Shown: in pieces, positions 25,448 to 34,967 of the stretch
Layout of the letters: each line of letters starts with the position of its first letter
Numbering within the stretch: the stretch's first letter is position 1
NCBI GenBank assembly: GCA_902762875.1
Contig: CACWPS010000005.1
Span: 62,001-126,000, forward strand
Source of the DNA: Oscillospiraceae bacterium
GTDB taxonomy: Bacteria; Bacillota; Clostridia; Oscillospirales; Acutalibacteraceae
Length of the DNA: 64,000 nucleotides
Direction of reading: 5' to 3'
Made by a program: the position numbers and the translations under genes
Notes under the pieces: generated by a model
The model's input: the letters and a program-made list of their open reading frames with translations, nothing else
The model's database searches: none
What the model was told of the DNA's origin: nothing

Positions 25448-26272
25448 ATGTTGGATAAATTGCTCTACGAAAAAAGAAAAACAAAATTATCCTGTGCTTT
25501 CGTGTCAAACCTTAGGGAGCTACCTCATATTCACGCCGAATGCGAGATTGTTGTTTGCTATTCGGGCAAGGCAAGCTGTTTTTTGGGCGGCAACACCTCC
25601 GAGATAGGCGAGGGCGATATTGTCTTTGTTTTCCCCAATCAGGTGCATGATTATACGATGTATGAGAACGGTAAATTTTTGGTTATGAATTTCAGTTCAG
25701 ATTTAATGCCTAATATGGGAAACTATTTTAAGGTCAATTTGCCCAAGCATCCGATAATAAATTTCAGCGAATCCGATGCGCTTAAAAGGCTTATGCTTGA
25801 ATTTGAAACGGCATACGACAGTCGGAGCGAGGATGCCGATCTGCTTTTGCTTGGATATTTAAGCCTCGCTATGTTTCTTATGAAGCCCTTGATTGACGCT
25901 AAGCCCGCTGACGGATTAAATTCCAGCAACTTTGAAAAAATTTGCAACTACTGTATTCGCAACTACCGCAGTAAAATATCACTTGATATACTCTCTCAGG
26001 AACTTCATCTGAGCAAACAGCGGATTTCACATATTTTTAATCAGCATATGGGAATGACCCTTCCTCAGTATATTAATTTCCTGAGAATAGGGGATGCCTG
26101 CCATCTGCTGACCGAAACCTCGGACACCATAACCAAAATATCCGAGGATGTGGGGTTTGAATGTCTGCGCAACTTCAACAAGGTTTTTTATGATATAAAT
26201 AAAATGACCCCGAGTGAATTCCGCACACGCCAAATTAAAGGATTGCGGGATAAAAAGGCTGTTTTGGTATGA
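25448..26272 (+). CDS. AraC family regulator with N-terminal cupin
   Basis: Regulator of 274 aa. The first 100 residues form a cupin (PHIHAECEIVVCYSGKASCFLGG, GDIVFVFPNQVHDY), a sugar-sensing domain in many gut Firmicutes. The C-terminal domain has two helix-turn-helix motifs (LSQELHLSKQRISHIFNQHMG and ISEDVGFECLRNFNKVFYD). It lies between two GH130 genes and probably governs the promoters at 23150 and 26340. AGGAG at 25438-25442 best suits the ATG at 25448; GTG 25442 and ATG 25445 are too close to it. Confidence 0.88.
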   Translation: MLDKLLYEKRKTKLSCAFVSNLRELPHIHAECEIVVCYSGKASCFLGGNTSEIGEGDIVFVFPNQVHDYTMYENGKFLVMNFSSDLMPNMGNYFKVNLPKHPIINFSESDALKRLMLEFETAYDSRSEDADLLLLGYLSLAMFLMKPLIDAKPADGLNSSNFEKICNYCIRNYRSKISLDILSQELHLSKQRISHIFNQHMGMTLPQYINFLRIGDACHLLTETSDTITKISEDVGFECLRNFNKVFYDINKMTPSEFRTRQIKGLRDKKAVLV

Positions 26273-26286
26273 ATACATAATTTTAA

Positions 26287-26316
26287 AGCGCCCGAGCGTG
26301 CTCGGGCGCTTTTAAT
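26287..26316 (+). terminator. terminator of the AraC gene
   Basis: AGCGCCCGAG / CTCGGGCGCT stem followed by TTTTAAT. Confidence 0.85.
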
Positions 26317-26339
26317 ACTCAAGTTTAAAGGACATTTTG

Positions 26340-26392
26340 TTCTGATTATATGATTAAAATTTTCTTGCTTTTTTTATATAAAAATATATAAT
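26340..26392 (+). promoter_or_regulatory. promoter of the second GH130 gene with TTCTGATTATA element
   Basis: TTGCTT at 26365-26370, 16-base spacer, TATAAT at 26387-26392. TTCTGATTATATGA starts at 26340, 25 bases before the -35 box, as at the GH16 promoter. Confidence 0.62.
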
Positions 26393-26432
26393 TAATGTGT
26401 AAAGACACTTGAGTGGGTGGGTGAAAAAGGGT

Positions 26433-26617
26433 ATGAATAAAGAAATTGAAAAGCTGCAGGAAAATATTGTTCCCGCAAAGAATCAAACTGTTTTGGGATT
26501 TTATTCCTATAACCACGGTAAAAAAATACTCTTTATCGCAAATTCAATCACCCCGGAGACCTCGGTATGAAGGAAATTGCCGAGCTTATGTGGAACACAA
26601 TTAAGACCGATTTTTAA
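26433..26617 (+). pseudogene. two tiny overlapping reading frames, likely gene remnant
   Basis: A 45-codon frame (26433-26570, starting MNKEIEKLQENIVPAKN) ends in ATGA, from which a second frame of 16 codons runs to 26617. Together they look like the start and end of a former longer protein, joined by a frameshift or deletion, in the leader of the second GH130 transcript. I do not recognise the family. A short translated leader is the alternative. Confidence 0.35.
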
Positions 26618-26658
26618 ACGCAGTCTGCGTTTTTGAAAAATAAGGAGCTGGTTAAAAA

Positions 26659-27666
26659 ATGATAGAAAAATTCAGAGGACCCGAAAACATTATGCACCGC
26701 TGTGAGCAAAATCCTATAATTACAGTAGAGGATTTTCCGATACCTTCGCATGCGGTATACAACTGCGGGCAGACAATGTATAACGGAAAAACCGTTTTGC
26801 TTATAGCGGCGTTTTATTTGCAGCCAAATGCAAATGGAAGTAAAACAGGCATACATGTTGCAACGAGCGACGACGGCATACATTTTGAAATTAATCCCGA
26901 GCCCCTTTGCGATAAGCGTGACTGGGCGGGTGAGTGCCCCGGAAATTATGATTGTTGGGTTATAGACCCCAGAGTAACAAAAATTGATGATACATATTAT
27001 ATTGTCCGTCCTGCACAAGTTTCTAAAGGCGGCCCTGCGGCGGTTCTTGAAAAGACAAAGGATTTCAAGACGGTAGAGTTTGTTGAGTGTATTGCGCTCC
27101 CCTCAAACCGTGTTCCCTGCCTTTTCCCCGAAAAAATAAATGGTCAGTATGTACGCCTTGACAGACCTTACAATCTCGTAGAGCTTGAGAATAAAGGCGG
27201 TCATAGTCTGGACGATAAGCTGGTCAGCGGAATTTGGATTTCCTATTCACCCGATTTGATTTATTGGGGTAAGCACCGCCCGCTTCTCTACCCGCCCCTT
27301 TCCTATGCAAATTATAAGGTAGGGCCTACACCCCCGATAAAGACAAAGGACGGCTGGCTTGAAATAATCCACGGCGTTTACAAGGAAAACCGTGAATTCT
27401 GTTATTCAATCGGCGCTATGCTCCTTGATTTAGAAGACCCGTCAAAGATAATCGGTGTTGCCGAGGATTGCATTTTAACCCCCAATGAGCCCTATGAGGT
27501 TAAGGGCAAGGTTGACAATGTCGTATTCCCCTGCGGTGCGATAGCCGATGAGGAAACCGATACTATACGCATTTATTACGGCGGTGCAGATACCTGCATA
27601 GGTCTTGCAACAGGCTCCCTTTCCGAGCTTATTGAGGCTTGCAAAAAAGGAAAAAAACCATATTAA
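26659..27666 (+). CDS. GH130-family protein, second paralogue
   Basis: Cytoplasmic beta-propeller enzyme of 335 aa, paralogous to the protein at 24412 over its whole length: GIHVATSDDGIHF, CWVIDPRVTKI, ALPSNRVPCLFPEK, GIWISYSPDLIYWG, KVGPTPPIKTKDGWLEIIHG and IRIYYGGADT. An insertion of about 15 residues after the RLDRP motif separates the two. Two non-identical GH130 copies around one regulator suggest that one handles disaccharides and the other longer beta-mannosides, as in mannan-using Firmicutes; this is inference. AAGGAG lies nine bases before the ATG. Confidence 0.82.
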   Translation: MIEKFRGPENIMHRCEQNPIITVEDFPIPSHAVYNCGQTMYNGKTVLLIAAFYLQPNANGSKTGIHVATSDDGIHFEINPEPLCDKRDWAGECPGNYDCWVIDPRVTKIDDTYYIVRPAQVSKGGPAAVLEKTKDFKTVEFVECIALPSNRVPCLFPEKINGQYVRLDRPYNLVELENKGGHSLDDKLVSGIWISYSPDLIYWGKHRPLLYPPLSYANYKVGPTPPIKTKDGWLEIIHGVYKENREFCYSIGAMLLDLEDPSKIIGVAEDCILTPNEPYEVKGKVDNVVFPCGAIADEETDTIRIYYGGADTCIGLATGSLSELIEACKKGKKPY

Positions 27667-27674
27667 AACCAAAT

Positions 27675-27711
27675 AAGCTTGAGTAAGGTAAAAACTTACT
27701 CAAGCTTTTTT
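27675..27711. terminator. bidirectional terminator between GH130 and carB-dapF
   Basis: Perfect AAGCTTGAGTAAG / CTTACTCAAGCTT stem followed by T on the plus strand and A-rich sequence on the other side; serves both convergent genes. Confidence 0.85.
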
Positions 27712-27713
27712 CA

Positions 27714-30700
27714 TTAATATTCTGTAACACCGTCAAATACCAATACCGCATCCCCCGTAAGGGTTATTTTTTCGTCGGTGTAGTTTACAATAAGGTCGCC
27801 GCCCTTTACCTTTACGGTGATGTCCTCCCCCTTGTTGCACTTGCCCGTCTCACAGGCGGCGGCAACAGCGGCGCAGGCGCCCGTACCGCAGGCGAAGGTT
27901 TCCCCGTTTCCACGCTCCCACACCCTCATTTTAAGGGTGTTTTTATTTACAAAGCGTACAAACTCGGTGTTAATCCTTTCGGGGAAAATCGGTGCGTTTT
28001 CAAACTTAGGGCCTACCGTTTCAAGGTTTATATCCTCAATACTGTCGCAGAAAAGCACACAGTGGGGATTGCCCACATTTACACAGGTTATGTTGTAAAT
28101 CTTATCCCCTATCATAGCGGGGTAGTCCACAAGCTTATCGGCATTTATTGTAGAGGGCAGCTTACTTGTTTCAAAAACAGCTCTACCCATATCCACCGAG
28201 GCAAGGGTTACCTTATTGCCTGATGTGTAAAGCTCTAAGCTTTTTACACCGCTTGCGGTCTCAACAGTCACGGTATCCTTCGTTACAAATCCGTTATCGT
28301 AAAGGTATTTTGCGGCACAGCGTATGCAGTTGCCCGCCATTTTACCTTCAGAGCCGTCACGGTTGAATATACGCATCTTAGCGTCGGCAATTTCCGATTT
28401 TTCAATAAGCACTATCCCAAAGCCGCCCACACCTGTATGTCGGTCGCAAAGGCTTATACAAAGGGATTCGGGGCAGGTTATGGAATTATCAAAGTTTTCG
28501 ATAAATATGTAATCGTCCCCGGTCGCCTGCATTTTTGAGAATTTTAAGCTCTGCCTTTCGGTTCGCATATCGTTGATATTTACAAGCTCGGTGTTTTGCT
28601 GATTGTAGCGGGCGGCGGTGATATCAGCAAGGGCATTCGCCGTGTCAAGAGAAGTAAGGCAGGGGATTGATAACTGCAAAGCCCGCCTGTGTAGTGCAAT
28701 ATAATCCTCAACCGTAGAGTCCATAAGGGCACCCGTGTAGATAATGTAGCTTATATCGCCCCTTTCAAGGAGTTTAAAGGCGTTGTCGCTCTCCTTAATT
28801 CCCGCAATTTCGGTGACATCTATACCGAGGGTACGGATAGTCTCGGCGGTTTCGGCGGTGGCGTAAAGCTTGAACCTCAAATCGTGGAACTTTTTAGCAA
28901 GTGACACAACCTCGTGTTGGTCGTGGGTATCCACGCTCAAAAGCACGCCCACATCACTTTGCAAAACCGAGGATTTAAGGGTCATTCCCGCCGCAGTAAG
29001 CCCCTTAAACAAAGCCTCGGTAAGGGTTTTTCCTATACCCAGTACCTCGCCTGTGGACTTCATTTCGGGCCCTAAGTAGGAATTTACATCATTAAGCTTT
29101 TCAAAGGAGAATACGGGCACTTTTACCGCAAAATAGGGCGGAATTTTTTGCAGTCCCGTGCCGTAGCCTAATTCTTTAAGGGTAGCCCCCGTCATAACAC
29201 GGGAAGCTATATCCACCATAGGCACATTTGTAACCTTGCTTATATAAGGTACCGTGCGGGAGGCTCGGGGGTTTACCTCGATTACATAAAGCTCGTTGTT
29301 ATATATAAGGTACTGAATGTTTACAAGTCCCTTAGTGCCAAGAGCCAGCGCCAGCTTTTCGGAGCAATCCACTATGCGGCGCATCATTTTATCGTTAATG
29401 CTGTAGGGCGGGTAAACGGCTATTGAGTCGCCGCTGTGTACCCCCGCACGCTCGATATGCTGCATAACACCGGGAATCAGCACATCCTTACCGTCCGAGA
29501 TTACATCAACCTCTAACTCCTTGCCCGCCATATATTTATCCACAAGGACGGGGTTATCTATGCCCTGCGCCAAAATGCGGTCCATATAAACCTTAACCTC
29601 ATCCTCGTTGTGGACGATTTTCATATTTTGACCGCCGATAACATAAGAGGGTCTCAAAAGTACAGGGAAACCTAAGGTGTTGGCGGCATTTATTGCCTCC
29701 TCTAAGGTGTTTACGCCTACACCCTTGGGGCGTTTGATAGAGAATTTTTCAAGTAGCTCGTCAAACCTCTCTCTGTCTTCCGCAAGGTCGATGCCCTCTG
29801 CCGAGGTGCCGAGAATGGGTATCCCGCTTTGGTCTAAAAATTTTGTAAGCTTAATAGCGGTCTGCCCGCCGAAAGCCACAACCACACCCACAGGCTTTTC
29901 AACCTTAATGATGTTCATTACATCCTCGTCGGTAAGCGGCTCGAAATAAAGCCTGTCCGCCGTGTCGTAATCTGTGGAAACGGTTTCGGGGTTGTTGTTT
30001 ACAATTACAACATCGAAGCCCGCTTGCTTTAGTGTCCAAACGCAATGAACCGAGGAATAGTCAAACTCTATACCCTGACCGATTCTAATTGGTCCCGAGC
30101 CTAAAACCATAATAACCGGCTTGCCCGAGCGCTTAAAGGAGCGTGCCTCGCACTCGCCGCCGAAGGTAGAGTAGAAATATGGGGTTACCGCATCAAACTC
30201 CGCACCGCAGGTATCAACCATTTTATATGCGGCATTAATTTCGGGCAAATTTTCTCTTCCCGAAATGCGCTTTAACGCCCTATCGGTATAGCCTAATTTT
30301 TTACCCTTTAAATATAATTCTTCATCAATGCCGTTTTCAATTTTCTTCTCAAAATTAACAAGGTTTAAAAGCTTGTATAGGAAAAAACGGTCAATGCGGG
30401 TGATTTCAAATATCTCGTCCACCGAAATTCCGCTTTTAAGGGCTTCAAACACCGTAAATAAACGGCGGTCGTCCGCTATGGCGAGGCGTTCTTTAATATC
30501 AAGCTCCGAAACGGGAGCGGCATTAAGGGTATCAAGGGAGATTTCCGCACCTCTTACCGCCTTCATTATGCCCTCTTCAAAGCTTTGGCCTATGGCCATA
30601 ACCTCGCCCGTTGCCTTCATCTGTGTGCCAAGCTTGCGGGATGCCCCCACAAATTTATCAAAGGGCCATTTAGGTAACTTTACCACAACATAGTCAAGGG

Positions 30701-31745
30701 CCGGCTCAAAGCAGGCACAGGTTTTGCCCGTAATATCGTTGGTGATTTCGTCTAATGTGTAGCCGAGGGCGATTTTGGTGGTGATTTTGGCAATGGGATA
30801 GCCCGTCGCCTTAGAGGCTAATGCGGAAGAGCGGGAAACTCTGGGGTTCACCTCAATTACCGCATATTCAAAGCTATCGGGATTAAGGGCAAACTGGCAG
30901 TTACAGCCCCCCACAATGCCTAAAGCCGAGATAATATTAAGGGCGGCGCTTCTAAGCATCTGGTATTCCTTATCCGAAAGGGTAAGGGCGGGGGCGACAA
31001 CAATACTGTCCCCCGTGTGAACCCCTACGGGGTCGAAGTTTTCCATACTGCAAACGGCGATAACATTACCTGCATAGTCCCGCATAGTTTCAAACTCAAT
31101 TTCTTTCCACCCGAAGATGTACTTTTCCACAAGTATTTGGGTAATGGGGGATAAGTCAAGGCCTGTTTTAGCTATAATTTTAAGCTCGTCGGAATTATTC
31201 GCAACACCGCCGCCCGCACCACCTAAGGTAAATGCGGGGCGCACTATTACAGGGTAGCCTATCTTTTCGGCAATACTAAGAGCAGTATCAATATTGTTAG
31301 CAATATCCGAGGGAATGGTGGGCTCGCCTATCTCTGCCATAGTGTCCTTAAACAGCTGGCGGTCCTCGGCCTTGTCGATAGCTTCAGCATTGGTGCCTAT
31401 AAGACGGACCCCGTTTTCGGCTAAAAATCCGTCCTTATCAAGCTGCATTGCAATGGTAAGTCCCGTTTGACCGCCAAGCCCCGCTAAAAGACTATCGGGC
31501 TTTTCCTTTAAAATAATGCGCTTTACGGTTTCCTCTGTAAGGGGCTCTAAGTATATTTCATCGGCTAAAGCCTTATCGGTCATAATGGTGGCGGGGTTGG
31601 AGTTTACAAGCACCACATTTACCCCCGCATCCCTTAAAACACGGCATGCCTGCGCACCCGCATAGTCAAACTCCGCCGCCTGACCTATAACAATAGGGCC
31701 CGAGCCTATAACCAAAACCTTTTTAATTTTTTTATCAAAAGGCAT
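27714..31745 (-). CDS. carB: carbamoyl-phosphate synthase large chain fused to a DapF-like domain
   Basis: Protein of 1343 aa. Residues 1-1066 are a normal CarB: two ATP-grasp synthetase halves (KKVLVIGSGPIVIGQAAEFDYAG and VIMVLGSGPIRIGQGIEFDYSS), allosteric MGS-like domain at about 935-1060. CarB makes carbamoyl phosphate for arginine and pyrimidines. From residue 1067 (base 28547) the frame continues without a break into diaminopimelate epimerase: LKFSKMQATGDDY, DRHTGVGGFG, VNVGNPHCV and ACGTGACAAVAA. The second catalytic Cys is C1286, but the first, normally in MCGNGIRC, is Ala1137 (KMAGNCIRC), with a Cys three residues on (C1140). The GADG motif is also altered. Whether the epimerase half works is open. 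Last gene of the arginine operon. Confidence 0.93.
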   Translation of the reverse strand: MPFDKKIKKVLVIGSGPIVIGQAAEFDYAGAQACRVLRDAGVNVVLVNSNPATIMTDKALADEIYLEPLTEETVKRIILKEKPDSLLAGLGGQTGLTIAMQLDKDGFLAENGVRLIGTNAEAIDKAEDRQLFKDTMAEIGEPTIPSDIANNIDTALSIAEKIGYPVIVRPAFTLGGAGGGVANNSDELKIIAKTGLDLSPITQILVEKYIFGWKEIEFETMRDYAGNVIAVCSMENFDPVGVHTGDSIVVAPALTLSDKEYQMLRSAALNIISALGIVGGCNCQFALNPDSFEYAVIEVNPRVSRSSALASKATGYPIAKITTKIALGYTLDEITNDITGKTCACFEPALDYVVVKLPKWPFDKFVGASRKLGTQMKATGEVMAIGQSFEEGIMKAVRGAEISLDTLNAAPVSELDIKERLAIADDRRLFTVFEALKSGISVDEIFEITRIDRFFLYKLLNLVNFEKKIENGIDEELYLKGKKLGYTDRALKRISGRENLPEINAAYKMVDTCGAEFDAVTPYFYSTFGGECEARSFKRSGKPVIMVLGSGPIRIGQGIEFDYSSVHCVWTLKQAGFDVVIVNNNPETVSTDYDTADRLYFEPLTDEDVMNIIKVEKPVGVVVAFGGQTAIKLTKFLDQSGIPILGTSAEGIDLAEDRERFDELLEKFSIKRPKGVGVNTLEEAINAANTLGFPVLLRPSYVIGGQNMKIVHNEDEVKVYMDRILAQGIDNPVLVDKYMAGKELEVDVISDGKDVLIPGVMQHIERAGVHSGDSIAVYPPYSINDKMMRRIVDCSEKLALALGTKGLVNIQYLIYNNELYVIEVNPRASRTVPYISKVTNVPMVDIASRVMTGATLKELGYGTGLQKIPPYFAVKVPVFSFEKLNDVNSYLGPEMKSTGEVLGIGKTLTEALFKGLTAAGMTLKSSVLQSDVGVLLSVDTHDQHEVVSLAKKFHDLRFKLYATAETAETIRTLGIDVTEIAGIKESDNAFKLLERGDISYIIYTGALMDSTVEDYIALHRRALQLSIPCLTSLDTANALADITAARYNQQNTELVNINDMRTERQSLKFSKMQATGDDYIFIENFDNSITCPESLCISLCDRHTGVGGFGIVLIEKSEIADAKMRIFNRDGSEGKMAGNCIRCAAKYLYDNGFVTKDTVTVETASGVKSLELYTSGNKVTLASVDMGRAVFETSKLPSTINADKLVDYPAMIGDKIYNITCVNVGNPHCVLFCDSIEDINLETVGPKFENAPIFPERINTEFVRFVNKNTLKMRVWERGNGETFACGTGACAAVAAACETGKCNKGEDITVKVKGGDLIVNYTDEKITLTGDAVLVFDGVTEY

Positions 31746-32804
31746 CTATTTTTCCTCCATAAGCTTTAAAAAGCGGTCGAACAAAAAGGCGGTATCGTGG
31801 GGTCCTGATGCCGCCTCGGGGTGGAACTGCACCGAAAAAGCATTCAAATCTTCATAATCTATACCCTCGCAGGTGCCGTCATTAGCGTTTATAAAGCTGA
31901 TTTTGCCCTTTTTAACGCTCTGCGGCACTACCGCATAGCCGTGATTTTGGCTTGTGATGTAGGTGCGGGTGCCCGCTACTTCCTTTACAGGCTGATTAAC
32001 GCCCCTGTGACCGTACTTAAGCTTCTCGGTCTCAGCACCTAAAGACAGGGCTAACAGCTGGTGGCCAAGGCAAATACCGAAAATAGGCTTTTTGCCCACA
32101 AGCTTCTTTATAACCTCAATCTGAAAAAGGTTTTCGGCGGGGTCGCCGGGACCGTTTGAAAGCATAATCCCGTCGGGGTTTGTTTTTAAAATTTCCTCTG
32201 CGGTCGCATTTGCGGGTACCGCTGTTACGCTACAGCCCCGTTTATTTAATTCCCTTATAATGTTGCGCTTTGCGCCGTAGTCTATAAGGGTTACCTTGTA
32301 TTTTTCATTTTCGGCGGGGTAAACCGCTGTGTTTTCAGCCGTTACGCTCTCAACCGCACCGATAATTTTATAATTCTTGACCTCGCTTAAATCAGAGGGG
32401 ATTTTACTGCAAATTGCGGCGTTCATAACCCCTTGTTCACGGATAATTTTGGTTATTGCCCTTGTGTCCACTCCGTAAATTGCGGGGATACCCTTTTCCT
32501 TTAAAAAGCTGTCAAGGGTGGTTTTACACCTGAAATTTGAGGGATTATCGCACTTTTCCCGCACAACATACCCTTTAACCGAGCACACCCCCTCAAAATC
32601 CTGGGGGATTATGCCGTAATTCCCTATCATGGGGAAGGTTTGCAGTACAATCTGCCCAAAGTAGCTCTCGTCTGTAAGGGTCTCTATATATCCGCACATA
32701 CCTGTTGTAAAAACAAGCTCGCCTATAGTGTCCTTTTGAGCTCCAAATGAGTACCCCTCAAAAACCGTTCCGTCCTCTAATACCAAATATGCCTTTTTAT
32801 CCAT
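31746..32804 (-). CDS. carA: carbamoyl-phosphate synthase small chain
   Basis: Glutamine amidotransferase subunit of 352 aa that delivers ammonia to CarB. The N-terminal half is the CarA-specific domain (LVLEDGTVFEGYSFGA, TGMCGYIETLTDESYFGQ). The C-terminal class I amidotransferase has the nucleophile Cys in FGICLGHQ and the His/Glu pair in VQFHPEA. Its stop codon abuts the carB start without any gap, as expected for subunits made in equal amounts. Confidence 0.95.
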   Translation of the reverse strand: MDKKAYLVLEDGTVFEGYSFGAQKDTIGELVFTTGMCGYIETLTDESYFGQIVLQTFPMIGNYGIIPQDFEGVCSVKGYVVREKCDNPSNFRCKTTLDSFLKEKGIPAIYGVDTRAITKIIREQGVMNAAICSKIPSDLSEVKNYKIIGAVESVTAENTAVYPAENEKYKVTLIDYGAKRNIIRELNKRGCSVTAVPANATAEEILKTNPDGIMLSNGPGDPAENLFQIEVIKKLVGKKPIFGICLGHQLLALSLGAETEKLKYGHRGVNQPVKEVAGTRTYITSQNHGYAVVPQSVKKGKISFINANDGTCEGIDYEDLNAFSVQFHPEAASGPHDTAFLFDRFLKLMEEK

Positions 32805-32808
32805 ACTC

Positions 32809-33795
32809 TCAACCTAATGTTGCGGCCATTACCGCCTTAATTGTGTGCATACGGTTTTCCGCCTCGTCAAATACTATTGACTGTTTTGACTCAAACACGC
32901 CGTCGGTCACTTCAAAGCAGTCTCTCAAAAATTTTTCGCCCATTTCCTTACCAACAGTTGTTTTAAGGTCGTGGAAAGCGGGGAGACAGTGCATAAACAC
33001 CGCATTTTCGCCTGCGTTCGCCATAAGCTTTTCATTGACCTGATAGGGAGAAAGCTCCTTAACCCTCTCTTCCCAAACCTCAATAGGCTCCCCCATTGAA
33101 ACCCAAACATCGGTGTAAATAACATCGGCGTTTTTGGTGGCCTTCATAGGGTCGGTCTCAAAGGTGAGGGTAGCTCCGCTTGTCTCCGCAATTTCCTTGC
33201 AGGTATTTACCAATTCCTTATCGGGGAAGTACTTTTCGGGGGCGCAGGCGGTGAAGTTAAGCCCCATTTTAGCACAGCCCACCATAAGGGAATTGCCCAT
33301 ATTGTAGCGGGCGTCCCCCATATAAACAAGGTTGATACCCTGTAATTTACCGAAATGCTCCTTTATTGTAAGGAAATCGGCTAAAATCTGGGTGGGGTGG
33401 AACTCGTTTGTAAGTCCGTTCCATACAGGAACACCTGCATATTTTGCCAAATCCTCAACTATTTCCTGACCGTAGCCACGGTACTCAATACCGTCAAACA
33501 TTCTGCCCAAAACACGGGCGGTGTCGGCAATGCTCTCTTTCTTGCCTATCTGTGAGCCCGTAGGGTCAAGGTAGGTTACCCCCATACCAAGGTCGTGAGC
33601 CGCAACCTCAAAGCTGCAACGGGTTCTGGTGCTGGTTTTTTCAAATATAAGGGCGATATTTTTGCCCGCACAGATATTGTGGGGAATACCGCTTTTCTTT
33701 TTGTATTTAAGCTCCGCCGCAAGGTCTATAAGGCAGTTTATTTCCTCAGCCGAGAAATCCAAGAGCTTTAAAAAGCTTTTTCCTTTAAAATCCAT
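32809..33795 (-). CDS. argF: ornithine carbamoyltransferase
   Basis: Converts ornithine and carbamoyl phosphate to citrulline. The carbamoyl-phosphate motif is STRTRCSFE, the ornithine-side motif is HCLPAFHD, and the linker FHPTQ is conserved. The length is 328 aa from the ATG at 33795, which follows GGAGAAT; an upstream in-frame ATG at 33816 lies inside argD. Four bases separate it from carA, which makes its co-substrate. Confidence 0.95.
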   Translation of the reverse strand: MDFKGKSFLKLLDFSAEEINCLIDLAAELKYKKKSGIPHNICAGKNIALIFEKTSTRTRCSFEVAAHDLGMGVTYLDPTGSQIGKKESIADTARVLGRMFDGIEYRGYGQEIVEDLAKYAGVPVWNGLTNEFHPTQILADFLTIKEHFGKLQGINLVYMGDARYNMGNSLMVGCAKMGLNFTACAPEKYFPDKELVNTCKEIAETSGATLTFETDPMKATKNADVIYTDVWVSMGEPIEVWEERVKELSPYQVNEKLMANAGENAVFMHCLPAFHDLKTTVGKEMGEKFLRDCFEVTDGVFESKQSIVFDEAENRMHTIKAVMAATLG

Positions 33796-33806
33796 TGTTA
33801 ATTCTC

Positions 33807-34967
33807 CTATTCGCAAGCTTCTTTTAATATTTGAATTGCAGTTTTAAGCTGTTCCCACGGGATATTAAGGGCGGGCAGTAGGCGCACCTTGGTTTTTGCC
33901 TTTATTACAAGCACGCCATTTTCTCGGCAATAATCTATTACCTCATTTGCGCCCTTTTCGGTCTCGATACCAAGCATTAAGCCCATACCCGTAACCGATT
34001 TTACACCCTTTGCGGTGGATAGTTCGCTTACGATATACTCAGATTTTTCCCTAACCTCGGCTAAGAGAGTATCGTCAATACGGCTTAAAATGTTAAGCGC
34101 CCCCGCACAGCATACGGGGTTGCCCCCGAAGGTAGAGCCGTGGGACCCCGCTGTTAGCACATCTTTAACCTTTTCACCCAAGAGGGTCGCCCCTATAGGC
34201 AGTCCGCCCCCTAAGCCCTTAGCGGTGGAGACAATATCGGGAAGTATATCATAATTCATATAGCCGTAAAGCTTGCCCGTTCTGCCGTTGCCTGTCTGCA
34301 CCTCGTCGGCTATCATTAAAATATCTTGATTTTCGGCTATCTCGGCTATGGCAGAGACAAATTCTTTTGTTAAGGGCATAACCCCGCCCTCGCCCTGAAC
34401 AGGCTCAAACATTATTGCGGCAACCTTGTTTTCACTAACCTTTTGTTTCAAGTCGGCTGTGTTGTTCGCCTCGGCATAGACAAAGCCCTCGGTAAGGGGT
34501 AAAAAGTCCTTGTGGAAAATCTCTTGCCCTGTTGCGGCAAGGGTGGTTACCGTTCTGCCGTGAAAGCTGTTTTTAAGGGTTATTATAGTGTTGTATTCCG
34601 CACCCTTTTTCTCTGCGGCGTATTTGCGGGCAACCTTTATGGCGCACTCGTTAGCCTCCGCCCCCGAGTTTGAAAAGAAAACCTTTTTCATTCCTGTGCG
34701 TGTGCAGAGCATTTCGGCAAGCTCGGTATCGGGCTTTGTATAATACAAATTAGAGGTGTGCTGAATTTTATTTAACTGTGCGGTTACTGCGTTTATCCAC
34801 TCGCCGTCCGCCGCACCGAAGGTGTTTACGGCAATGCCAGTGCCTAAATCTATGTACTCTTTGCCGTCCTCGTCCTTTAAAAGCGAGCCTTTGCCCTCGG
34901 TTATAACAAGTGGGAAACGGCCGTAGGTTGCGGCGATAAATTCATTGTCCTTTTGCTTAACGCTCAT
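33807..34967 (-). CDS. argD: acetylornithine aminotransferase
   Basis: PLP enzyme of 386 aa, class III aminotransferase, that converts N-acetylglutamate semialdehyde to N-acetylornithine. The conserved [29 protein letters not shown] and Schiff-base Lys in [14 protein letters not shown] are present. The ATG at 34967 with GGGAG before it is preferred over the longer frame. It overlaps argB by 11 bases. Confidence 0.95.
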   Translation of the reverse strand: MSVKQKDNEFIAATYGRFPLVITEGKGSLLKDEDGKEYIDLGTGIAVNTFGAADGEWINAVTAQLNKIQHTSNLYYTKPDTELAEMLCTRTGMKKVFFSNSGAEANECAIKVARKYAAEKKGAEYNTIITLKNSFHGRTVTTLAATGQEIFHKDFLPLTEGFVYAEANNTADLKQKVSENKVAAIMFEPVQGEGGVMPLTKEFVSAIAEIAENQDILMIADEVQTGNGRTGKLYGYMNYDILPDIVSTAKGLGGGLPIGATLLGEKVKDVLTAGSHGSTFGGNPVCCAGALNILSRIDDTLLAEVREKSEYIVSELSTAKGVKSVTGMGLMLGIETEKGANEVIDYCRENGVLVIKAKTKVRLLPALNIPWEQLKTAIQILKEACE

